Shown piece by piece: positions 1-5,390 of a DNA stretch of 11,969 nt. A program made the position numbers and the translations under genes. The notes beneath the pieces are model-generated. The model was not told the DNA's origin, ran no database searches, and saw only the letters and a list, made by a program, of their open reading frames with translations. Each line of letters opens with the position of its first letter. The first letter of the stretch is position 1. The DNA comes from an uncultured Prevotella sp. (lineage in GTDB: Bacteria > Bacteroidota > Bacteroidia > Bacteroidales > Bacteroidaceae), in assembly GCA_937898715.1 (NCBI GenBank), contig CALEKA010000039.1, forward strand, positions 1 through 11,969, read 5' to 3'.

Positions 1-11
1 CTTAAAACATC

Positions 12-405
12 ACCCCTTTTGAGTTCCTCCACCCCGACAAAAGCACTAAAAAAGCACGAATGCGGAAAAGGTAGAAAAGGAAGAAACGAAAGAAAGCACG
101 AACAAAGAACACACACCATACAACACACACGACCCACCGCCCCCACAAACGAAAATCACCCCGAAGTTTCCCGAAACCACCCCGAAGTTTCGCCATACAC
201 GCGATTGCACACCCGAAGTTTCTCATGTGCAACGATGCCAAGTTTCCACACACCCAAAAAACCGCCCCGAAGTTTCCACATATCCCCAAACCGCTCTCGA
301 TTGACACTTTGTAGTTTCGCCATACTCAAAAATCCCCTCCCGAAGTTTCCGAATGTATCAAAATGACACTCTAAGTTCCTTTATACGCAACCCCTTTTGA
401 GTTCC
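12..405. repeat. 16-bp direct repeat pair flanking the decamer array
   Basis: ACCCCTTTTGAGTTCC occurs at 12-27 and again, without mismatch, at 390-405. CCCGACAA lies close after both copies (33-40 and 404-411). The pair brackets the CCGAAGTTTC array. It could be an attachment-site-like duplication, the outer members of one degenerate repeat family (AAGTTTC/GAGTTCC), or chance spread of local repeats. No integrase is visible in the window. Confidence 0.45.
161..349. repeat. Interspersed decamer array, CCGAAGTTTC
   Basis: Five exact copies of CCGAAGTTTC lie at 161-170, 182-191, 213-222, 267-276 and 340-349. Degenerate copies sit near 238-246 (CCAAGTTTC) and 309-317 (TTGTAGTTTC type). Spacing between neighbouring copies is irregular, about 21-42 bases. 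GCCATAC follows the copy at 182 and also the degenerate copy near 311, so the repeat unit is sometimes longer than ten bases. The spacers are too short and uneven for a CRISPR. Iteron-like protein-binding sites or a dispersed intergenic repeat are possible. Confidence 0.6.
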
Positions 406-496
406 CGACAAGCCACGCACCCCGACCCACCGCCCAAAACTCGCCATGAGAGCCTTTTGGGGTTTCTGATAGCCTCAAAATTACCCCTTGGCGCAA

Positions 497-562
497 GAAA
501 AATTACCTATGGGAAGAGAAAAAATTATCTATGGGAAGAGGAAAAATTATCTATGGGAACAA
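497..562. repeat. 22-bp tandem repeat, three copies
   Basis: Three head-to-tail copies of a 22-bp unit lie at 497-518, 519-540 and 541-562, with core AAATTAYCTATGGGAAGAG. Copies differ at only a few positions (C/T in the middle, and the last copy ends GGGAACAA). The period is not a multiple of three and no gene reads through it, so it is probably non-coding. It could be a minisatellite or a small block of binding sites. Confidence 0.75.
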
Positions 563-654
563 GAAAAGCCACTCCCAACCCACCAAAAGCTACCGCCCAA
601 CCGCCCGACCTCGCCCCCGCGAGCGGGCGGTAATCCGTCTGTGTGCGTGACGAA

Positions 655-703
655 AAGTGCCTAACACTTTAGCAGATACAATCTGCCATAGTGTTAGGCG
701 CTT
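655..703 (-). other. Long hairpin enclosing ATG-5 codons-TAA (hairpin F)
   Basis: Outer arms are 655-668 (AAGTGCCTAACACT) and 690-703 (AGTGTTAGGCGCTT), pairing over 14 positions with one G-T wobble. Inside are TTA, a six-base arm GCAGAT (672-677), triloop ACA, ATCTGC (681-686) and CAT. Read on the minus strand, the inner part is ATG GCA GAT TGT ATC TGC TAA, a start codon, five codons and a stop held within the hairpin. TTTTC follows the hairpin on the minus strand, so it could act as a terminator. The layout matches the hairpin at 742-796 base for base in element order, though the stem sequences differ. The function is not known to me. Confidence 0.7.
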
Positions 704-741
704 GATGGCACGTACTCAGACGACCGCTGAAGGGCATAAAA

Positions 742-796
742 AGTGTGTGTGTCGTGCTTTAGTGGAAGCATTCCACCATAGCACGACACACACGCT
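742..796 (-). other. Long hairpin enclosing ATG-5 codons-TAA (hairpin G)
   Basis: Outer arms 742-758 (AGTGTGTGTGTCGTGCT) and 780-796 (AGCACGACACACACGCT) pair over 17 positions with one wobble. Inside are TTA, GTGGAA (762-767), triloop GCA, TTCCAC (771-776) and CAT. On the minus strand this reads ATG GTG GAA TGC TTC CAC TAA. TTTTT follows on the minus strand, as in an intrinsic terminator, although the stem is much longer than is usual. It is the sister of hairpin F: same inner-stem length, same triloop size, same ATG and TAA positions, and a Cys codon (TGY) at the triloop in both. Confidence 0.7.
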
Positions 797-810
797 TTGT
801 TGCCCCAACC

Positions 811-998
811 TTAGGCACGAAGTGCGGTAAAACGGACTGGCGAGGCACGTAGCCTGTCCGCCCCCCACAGAGACCAACTCTTCTTTTGAGGCACGAGAAA
901 GGTGAGGTGGGCTGAACGGACTGACTTTGAAGCATGAAAAGTAGGTCCGCTAAAACGAGGGCAAATCTCCTTTGAGGCACGAGAAGGTGTTTTGCCCT
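811..998. other. Array of hairpins with a shared loop sequence
   Basis: Successive inverted repeats present the same loop. At 958-998 an 8-bp stem (AGGGCAAA/TTTGCCCT), a 3x3 internal loop and a 4-bp stem (CCTT/AAGG) close TGAGGCACGAG. At 874-910 an imperfect 6-bp stem, a 3x3 internal loop and CTTT/AAAG close the same TGAGGCACGAG. At 917-949 CGGAC/GTCCG, a 2x2 internal loop and ACTT/AAGT close TGAAGCATGAA. At 833-860 CGGAC/GTCCG, a T-T mismatch and GGC/GCC close GAGGCACGTA. TTAGGCACGAA at 811-821 and GATGGCACGTA at 704-714 are further copies with weaker stems. Loops are conserved while stems vary, which suggests structure-based recognition. TTTT follows several of them on the minus strand. Confidence 0.6.
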
Positions 999-1000
999 AT

Positions 1001-1032
1001 AAAAAGGAAAAGAGCGAAGTCTCTGCTTCGCT
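1001..1032 (-). terminator. Intrinsic terminator of the lysis operon
   Basis: On the minus strand AGCGAAG, a six-base loop and CTTCGCT (1032-1013) form a 7-bp stem followed directly by CTTTTCCTTTTT (1012-1001). It lies 8 bases after the stop codon of the spanin candidate, so it should end the late transcript before the hairpin array at 655-998. Confidence 0.75.
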
Positions 1033-1039
1033 TCAATCC

Positions 1040-1576
1040 TCAAGCATCGGAGTCGCGACGATGATACCACCAAAAGGCTGCCAATGCAGCTAAGAACACC
1101 AAGGTAAAGCCCAACTTGACGGGAGAAGTCCACGGTCGTGCCGTGGACTCCCTCAGCTGAACTTGCTGTTGTAAGGAAGTTTGCCGAGTCGCAGCGAGGC
1201 TGTCTTCCTCCCTTGCCTCAGTTTTGGTGCTCTGCTTTGCGGAACGCATAAGCTGTGCGCCATAGATACGGACAACCTGCGGTTTTAGCCGGGAAGGAGA
1301 TGATGCACTTGTGCATGATGAAGACTCAAGCAGCCCAGAGAGAGCTTCGATAGTTGGAGTCTCTGCTCCAACCCCGAAGCTCACGACAACGCTGTCGAAC
1401 GAAAGTTCGGTGTGCTGCCACACCGAATCAATGCGTGACGTTTGCCACTGATGCCGCTGCACTTGTACAGCGGAGTCCGTGGCAAACGTATTCGCACTTG
1501 TGACTTTGTGCGTAGTCCTGCATCCAGTGAGTAGGCACAGCCACATTGATATGGGCAAAAGAAACGTTGGCTTCAT
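1040..1576 (-). CDS. Lipoprotein with C-terminal membrane helix, candidate unimolecular spanin
   Basis: This 178-aa protein probably joins the inner and outer membranes during the last step of phage lysis. The N-terminus is a lipoprotein signal, with basic MKP, a hydrophobic run and the lipobox LLTGC, so Cys19 would be acylated. A hydrophilic, Ser/Gln-rich periplasmic stretch follows. A single hydrophobic segment (about residues 154-172, LGFTLVFLAALAAFWWYH) and a basic tail end the protein. Lipobox plus C-terminal transmembrane helix is the arrangement of unimolecular spanins such as T1 gp11. The start at 1576 was chosen over one at 1606 because its ATG overlaps the amidase TGA in an ATGA and places the signal at the N-terminus. 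It is the last gene of the holin-amidase-spanin cassette. I did not recognise a family from its sequence; the spanin role rests on topology and position. Confidence 0.7.
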   Translation of the reverse strand: MKPTFLLPISMWLCLLTGCRTTHKVTSANTFATDSAVQVQRHQWQTSRIDSVWQHTELSFDSVVVSFGVGAETPTIEALSGLLESSSCTSASSPSRLKPQVVRIYGAQLMRSAKQSTKTEAREEDSLAATRQTSLQQQVQLRESTARPWTSPVKLGFTLVFLAALAAFWWYHRRDSDA

Positions 1577-1974
1577 AGCTCTTTCTGAACGTTGAATGAT
1601 GGGCAAGCCTTGTTGGAAAACTCATTATGCCCATGCACCGAGGCATGAGGGTAAACGAACAGAAGTTGTTGCACGAGTTGGCGAAGTGCTTGCTTCTGCT
1701 GCGGAGTTCGGGTGTCCTTGGGATATTTGCCATTGGCAGTGCAACCACCAATATAGCAGATGCCAATGCTATTGGCATTATGCCCTAAGCAATGTGCGCC
1801 AGCCAGTTCTTCAGAACGACCTTTGTGTACACTGCCATCTCTATAGATGACATAGTGATAACCAATGTCGGCAAACTTGCGTGCAAGATGCCAACGGCGA
1901 ATATCGTCCACTGTGAAATCCTTGCCTTCGGGAGTGGCCGAGCAATGTATGATGATTTCTGTGATTTTACGCAT
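1573..1974 (-). CDS. N-acetylmuramoyl-L-alanine amidase (phage endolysin, T7-lysozyme type)
   Basis: This 133-aa enzyme cuts the amide bond between N-acetylmuramic acid and L-alanine in peptidoglycan and serves as the endolysin. It fits the Amidase_2/PGRP fold. IIHCSAT holds His10, GYHY holds Tyr39-His40, GAHCLGHNANSIG follows at residues 59-71, and GHNEFSNKACPSF holds His116, Lys122 and Cys124. The spacing His10-Tyr39 and His116-Lys122-Cys124 equals that of the zinc and catalytic residues of T7 lysozyme (17-46, 122-128-130), so the active site looks intact. There is no signal peptide, so it needs a holin to leave the cytoplasm. Its start overlaps the end of the holin candidate by 8 bases, and its TGA overlaps the next ATG, which indicates translational coupling in one lysis operon. 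Confidence 0.92.
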   Translation of the reverse strand: MRKITEIIIHCSATPEGKDFTVDDIRRWHLARKFADIGYHYVIYRDGSVHKGRSEELAGAHCLGHNANSIGICYIGGCTANGKYPKDTRTPQQKQALRQLVQQLLFVYPHASVHGHNEFSNKACPSFNVQKEL

Positions 1975-2257
1975 GAGGTTTCGTATTAGAATTGTTCAAC
2001 TTCTGTTCTTCTTCCTTGATGGCCTTGTCAATGGTTTCACCAATCTTGTCTTGCAGTTGCGTGACCTTACGTCCATAGTAAATGCTCACTCCGAAGATAG
2101 AACCCGCATAGATAAGACATTGAGAGAAGATCCAAAGCACGGAATCAGAGATTTCGCCTTTGGGCGGTGTGATGAACCCTGCGACAGCAAGGGCATAGCC
2201 GCCTACGAGCATGGCCAAGGCAGACCAAAACTGAATGCTAACTTTAGGTTTTGACAT
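1967..2257 (-). CDS. Two-helix membrane protein, candidate holin
   Basis: A 96-aa protein with two hydrophobic segments, about residues 9-29 (FWSALAMLVGGYALAVAGFIT) and 41-62 (VLWIFSQCLIYAGSIFGVSIYY). A charged, probably helical tail rich in Lys, Glu and Gln follows. Small size, two helices, a polar C-terminus and a place directly before the endolysin are the usual marks of a phage holin, which makes the lesion that lets the amidase through. Proteins of this shape are common beside amidases in Bacteroidales prophages. No named holin family was recognised from the sequence, so the role is inferred. An AT-rich leader of short repeats precedes its ATG. Confidence 0.65.
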   Translation of the reverse strand: MSKPKVSIQFWSALAMLVGGYALAVAGFITPPKGEISDSVLWIFSQCLIYAGSIFGVSIYYGRKVTQLQDKIGETIDKAIKEEEQKLNNSNTKPHA

Positions 2258-2261
2258 GATG

Positions 2262-2311
2262 TATGAGTTTATAAGTTTAATGAGTTTATGAGTTGAATAA
2301 GTTTAAGGGTT
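2262..2311 (-). repeat. Degenerate 8-9-bp tandem repeat in the holin leader
   Basis: Six consecutive units ending in GTT fill the gap between the tail fibre and holin genes: TATGAGTT, TATAAGTT, TAATGAGTT, TATGAGTT, GAATAAGTT, TAAGGGTT (plus strand). As mRNA (minus strand) the leader contains almost no G and should be unstructured, which would favour initiation in a Bacteroidetes host that relies little on Shine-Dalgarno pairing. Confidence 0.6.
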
Positions 2312-2319
2312 GAGCCGCC

Positions 2320-3693
2320 TTAGTTGGCTTTCATGTTTTTCAATTGCTTCTCCACATCACTGACACGTTCGCTAAGCGTTAGAATCATGTTGTACAAGTT
2401 CACCATGTCCGTGGAAGTGGCATTCAGCGTCTTCTTGTCCGCCTTGGACATCAGTCCATCTGTTTCAGCCGTTGCCAACGGAATGGCGTCCGTGTATTCC
2501 GCATTAAACTTCTTGTCAAACTGCTTGAACACATATTTGCGGTTCACCTTGTCCCATTCCATGCGGTCAGGAAACAGGCAACTCGTTTCCTCCGCATAGT
2601 TAATCGTGTCGCGTGCAGAAGACGTAAAGTAAATGCCACGCTGAAAGACCTTGGCATGATTGAAGATAATCTGCCGACAATAATCATTCTCAATGTTCTG
2701 AATGAGCGTCATGCTCATATTCGTCTGGTACGTGAGGTGCGCCACAACGATTTGGGCATTGCCTGAGATTGCAGGTTCGCGAAGGGCATTCAATGCCGCA
2801 GCTTCCGAACCATAGTTGCCCAACTCCTTCACTCTGACATTCAGTGCATTTTGCACATCTGAGACCGCCTTGGTGGTCGTCAGACCGGGCGTGCTATTGG
2901 TGGCATAGGGCAAGTAGACGTTGAAGAGAATCTTGCCCTCAGCATTTTTGGCAGCAAGCAGTCGGGTGCTTGCAGTATAAGCCAATGAAGTAGGAATCGT
3001 GTTGTTGACCTCCGCGACTGCCTTGTCCACATTGCACACATGGTCATAATACTTGTTGAGCTGCTGCACCTGTGCGGCAGTCATCACCCTCGCACTCGAA
3101 GACGTGGCAGCAGGCAAGGCAAAGGCATTGGCAATGCTTCGGGTTTCGCCCGAAGTAGTGGATAAGAGCGTGGCAGAGAAAGCCACACTCGCCTTGTTCA
3201 CATCACCCAACTTGAGATGTTGAATCACCTGTTTGGCCTCGCCTAACTTAGATTGCCAAGACTTCAATGCCGAAATATTCGCGTTGCAATTGGACACGGC
3301 AAGCTTCGCCTGTGCCATGTCCTCTGTGCAAGCTGTGAGGCTTTGCACCTGTCGAGCAGACATAACCCCAGCTTGTGCGGTAGTGGCCGCTTTGAGGACA
3401 ATGTTGTCCGCCAAACGCTGGGCAATGCCACTTGAGGAATTGCCTTGAATGACCGACAGACAAACCTTGTCAGAGTCTGTCGTTCCTACGCTGATGCTCT
3501 GCAACAGCGTGGAGAGTTTCAGTACATTGGTCTTCCATGCCGTGAGTGACTGCAAGTCCGTGTTCGCTGCTGTAGCAGAGAGCAAGTCCGCCAAGGCTTG
3601 CAAAATCACGCCCAAAACCTCGGGCGTAATTGCAGCTTCGGTGCTTAAAGCCCGAAATGCTGTGATTTGTTGGGTTATGCTCGTTGTGTTCAT
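2320..3693 (-). CDS. Phage tail fibre / collar-type protein
   Basis: A 457-aa protein, probably part of the tail fibre that contacts the host surface. Four copies of a short motif mark a repetitive shaft: ATTAQAGVMSARQVQSL (103-119), ATSSSARVMTAAQVQQL (196-212), ATNSTPGLTTTKAVSDV (264-280) and ATAETDGLMSKADKKTL (407-423). Motifs of the form AT...(P/D)G(L/V)MS....L recur in tail fibres of Bacteroidales prophages. A short C-terminal coiled coil (LSERVSDVEKQLKNMK) could trimerise it. Met-Asn-Thr-Thr at 3693 is taken as the start, just after a large inverted repeat. It stands between the tail-completion candidate and the lysis genes, the normal place for a fibre. Receptor specificity cannot be read from the sequence. 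Confidence 0.75.
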   Translation of the reverse strand: MNTTSITQQITAFRALSTEAAITPEVLGVILQALADLLSATAANTDLQSLTAWKTNVLKLSTLLQSISVGTTDSDKVCLSVIQGNSSSGIAQRLADNIVLKAATTAQAGVMSARQVQSLTACTEDMAQAKLAVSNCNANISALKSWQSKLGEAKQVIQHLKLGDVNKASVAFSATLLSTTSGETRSIANAFALPAATSSSARVMTAAQVQQLNKYYDHVCNVDKAVAEVNNTIPTSLAYTASTRLLAAKNAEGKILFNVYLPYATNSTPGLTTTKAVSDVQNALNVRVKELGNYGSEAAALNALREPAISGNAQIVVAHLTYQTNMSMTLIQNIENDYCRQIIFNHAKVFQRGIYFTSSARDTINYAEETSCLFPDRMEWDKVNRKYVFKQFDKKFNAEYTDAIPLATAETDGLMSKADKKTLNATSTDMVNLYNMILTLSERVSDVEKQLKNMKAN

Positions 3694-3699
3694 AAGTGG

Positions 3700-3780
3700 A
3701 GTTTTAAGTTCGGAGGTTATGAGGTTATAAAGTTAGTATAGCTCGCAGAGGTAATCTTATAACCTCATAACCTTAAAACT
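3700..3780. repeat. Large imperfect inverted repeat before the tail fibre gene
   Basis: AGGTTATGAGGTTATAA (3714-3730) is perfectly complementary to 3757-3773. AGTTTTAAG (3700-3708) pairs with 3772-3780, with five unpaired bases (TTCGG) on the left arm. The arms are themselves built from 8-base words beginning GTT (GTTCGGAG, GTTATGAG, GTTATAAA, GTTAGTAT). It fills almost the whole gap before the fibre ATG at 3693. No U-tract follows on the minus strand, so a leader structure is more likely than a terminator. Confidence 0.75.
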
Positions 3781-3789
3781 CCAAACTGA

Positions 3790-4233
3790 TTAATGATTGT
3801 ATCTGAGATATTTGTCGTCAAGAGATTGGGCGACCACGCCCACAAACTCCTTGGCCATGTTGTCAGCAAGGAAATCGCGGAGGTTCATGACCGAAGCGTA
3901 ATACTTGCGAGAAAACCAAGGTTTCTTTTTGCGCTTGCGCTCTCTGCCAATGTCACCATTGTTGCCTCGCGGAATCTCCTTACCTGTTCCAAAGTTCTGC
4001 CAAAGACCGTATTCTAAAAAAGACTGACTTAATCCGAGTTCAACAAACCGTCCATCAGCACGGAGCGGTAATGCCTTGGGCGAAGCCAATAAAGCCCCCG
4101 TGTCAATCACATCAAGCAAAGTCATTTGCTCTTTCCATATTTTGAGCATCGTTTCATTGAAAGCCCGAACGAACTTTTCACGTTCGGAAAAGGCACGTTG
4201 CTCTGCATCATTCGTTGTTCCACTCATCGGCAT
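3790..4233 (-). CDS. gp10-like tail-completion / virion morphogenesis protein (candidate)
   Basis: A 147-aa basic protein of the size expected for HK97 gp10-like or Mu gpG-like tail-completion factors, which cap the tail or join it to the head. The central LEYGLWQNFGTGKEIPRG resembles the 'YA..QNFGT' patch of this group. It is followed by a basic run (RERKRKKKPWFSRKYY) and a helical end (ASVMNLRDFLADNMAKEF). Related proteins with a PWFSRKYYASVMNLRDF-type end are familiar from Bacteroidales prophages. The start may be 4233 or the in-frame ATG at 4227. Either overlaps the end of the gene before it, so the two are probably coupled. The family call rests on motif resemblance alone. Confidence 0.6.
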   Translation of the reverse strand: MPMSGTTNDAEQRAFSEREKFVRAFNETMLKIWKEQMTLLDVIDTGALLASPKALPLRADGRFVELGLSQSFLEYGLWQNFGTGKEIPRGNNGDIGRERKRKKKPWFSRKYYASVMNLRDFLADNMAKEFVGVVAQSLDDKYLRYNH

Positions 4234-4711
4234 TGTATCTTAAATCCGTAAAGGTGTCCACTGCAATTTGGAAGTAGGCGCAAGCGCAACCAGAGAAGAA
4301 GTATTCGTTCATCTCGTTGAACGTAATACGTTCATCCAAATAGATGCAATGTTGTTCAAGCCGTGTCCGTTCAAGAATGAGTTGGCTCATGAATTGACGG
4401 AACAATTCCCGAAGATTTTCCATGCAATCGAGCCTTGCCTCCATGTCATCTATGGCATGGCGCATGGCAAGGAAGATGGTCTTCACGCGCCTTGTGCGTG
4501 GAGTATTGGCGAGTGCGATATAGCCTTGGCTCATATCGCTTACGCAGACAAAGGCCGTGGCGCTTTGCATCTGTTGCAAAGCCTCTTCAAAGCCTTCCAA
4601 GCCCGATACGCGGGCGAAAGTGAAGTCATGTGAGGTAGCAAACTTATTGCGAGCGACTAAGTTTTGAAAGAATGCCGTGGCATTCCAATTGGTAGTATTA
4701 TTCATAAGCAT
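4208..4711 (-). CDS. Phage protein of unknown function, 167 aa
   Basis: Not recognised. The protein is largely helical, with no signal peptide or membrane segment. A stretch rich in Arg, Leu and Glu (about residues 82-120, AMRHAIDDMEARLDCMENLRELFRQF and on) could form a coiled coil. Aromatic and Cys residues cluster near the end (EYFFSGCACAYFQIAVDTF). It lies between an unidentified phage gene and the tail-completion candidate and overlaps the latter, so it is probably a small head-tail or tail assembly component. Starts at 4711 and 4705 (Met-Leu-Met) are both possible. A four-copy heptamer repeat lies just before the ATG. Confidence 0.6.
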   Translation of the reverse strand: MLMNNTTNWNATAFFQNLVARNKFATSHDFTFARVSGLEGFEEALQQMQSATAFVCVSDMSQGYIALANTPRTRRVKTIFLAMRHAIDDMEARLDCMENLRELFRQFMSQLILERTRLEQHCIYLDERITFNEMNEYFFSGCACAYFQIAVDTFTDLRYNADEWNNE

Positions 4712-4713
4712 GT

Positions 4714-4741
4714 AATACTTAATACTTTATACTTAATACTT
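4714..4741 (-). repeat. Heptamer tandem repeat AAGTATW, four copies
   Basis: On the minus strand AAGTATT, AAGTATA, AAGTATT and AAGTATT follow each other without gaps (4741-4714). The last codons and TAA stop of the gene before it (4733-4735) lie inside the repeat, and the ATG of the next gene follows two bases after it. Loss or gain of a unit would shift the end of one protein and the leader of the next. Confidence 0.8.
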
Positions 4742-5389
4742 GGAACGAAGTTCCTCAGCCTCTCTTGCCTTGGCATCAAGTTCAGTCAAGGCCCTCCAGC
4801 AGTCCATTTGCAGAATAGCCTCTTCTTTGGTAATATCCCCTCCAGTGAGCGCACGGATTTGTGCGTTCATCACTTGTCGAAGTTCCTCTCCGACATTGCT
4901 CTCTGCATTACCCAAGAGATTGCTTTTCTCTTGGGCAATGGGAGTAAAGAAGTGTGGAAACAGACGAGTAAAGTTCGCTTTGACGGAAGCGAACCAATAG
5001 AAAACAGAAAGCAGTTCCGCTTTCGAGAGTACAGCTTTATCCGAGAGTTTCGGATAAAGCAAATGCGCCATGTCCGCAAGGCATTCCATGCTTTGCGTAT
5101 GTAGGAATCCTTGATAATAGTTTTCGCAAGCGAGATAATCGGCAAAAGCAACACCTTGCAAATCGGCAGTCGCTGCCGATGCCCCCTGCAAGGATGAAAT
5201 CCGTACAGGCTTGGGAGCAAAGTCTCCCAAGAAAGCCAATTGCTGCATGGCAGAGACCACCTGCCAATCCGCAAGCAGCATCTTCCGCTTGCTATATTTG
5301 TGCTGCACCAAAAACAAGTGCTTGTCCGTGCGGCAAAGCACGACAAGATGTGCCCATTTGCAAACGCAAATAGCCAGCACCTCATTCAT
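4733..5389 (-). CDS. Prophage protein of unknown function, probably 5'-truncated at the hsdS junction
   Basis: From the ATG at 5389 this gives 218 aa. I do not recognise a family with certainty. The middle (ACENYYQGFLHTQSMECLADMAHLLYP type text, about residues 120-150) resembles tail-assembly-type proteins of Bacteroidales prophages that lie in this position. The frame stays open upstream to 5572, but there it runs antisense through hsdS, and those 61 residues are not credible phage sequence. The ATG lies within a few bases of the point where hsdS homology begins. Its natural N-terminus may therefore have been removed when defence and phage DNA were joined. The final codons lie in the heptamer repeat at 4714-4741. 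Confidence 0.55.
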   Translation of the reverse strand: MNEVLAICVCKWAHLVVLCRTDKHLFLVQHKYSKRKMLLADWQVVSAMQQLAFLGDFAPKPVRISSLQGASAATADLQGVAFADYLACENYYQGFLHTQSMECLADMAHLLYPKLSDKAVLSKAELLSVFYWFASVKANFTRLFPHFFTPIAQEKSNLLGNAESNVGEELRQVMNAQIRALTGGDITKEEAILQMDCWRALTELDAKAREAEELRSKY

Positions 5390-5390
5390 C

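Larger units (their letters stand above)
1..640. other. Repeat-rich stretch without a convincing gene
   Basis: Both strands carry short open frames here, but their translations are low-complexity readings of the repeats and show no recognisable domain. The stretch holds a 16-bp direct repeat pair, a scattered CCGAAGTTTC decamer array and a 22-bp tandem repeat, listed separately. The plus strand is rich in C and A, and C-rich text repeats up to about 620. I see no promoter, tRNA or integrase gene. Its position past the end of the lysis operon would fit a prophage edge, but that is inference. Confidence 0.5.

Noticed and set aside
161..349. CRISPR array
   Set aside because: Repeats are only 10 bases, spacing is irregular and short, and no cas gene is present.
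2..633. Open frames on both strands of about 78-115 codons
   Set aside because: Their translations are products of the decamer and 22-bp repeats and of C-rich low-complexity DNA; no domain, no start context, and overlapping frames on opposite strands.
759..1133. 124-codon minus-strand frame ending MVECFH
   Set aside because: It starts out of frame inside the spanin gene, passes through the operon terminator and the hairpin loops, and its repeated VPQ/VPR/VPK text comes from the conserved loop word. A shorter real peptide at its end cannot be excluded.
2320..3693. Diversity-generating retroelement target in the tail fibre
   Set aside because: No reverse transcriptase gene and no template-like second copy of the fibre's 3' end is visible in the window.
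5211..5390. N-terminal extension of the hsdS frame
   Set aside because: The first 60 codons run antisense through the phage gene and do not resemble HsdS; homology begins only at about KSHFIEMFG.
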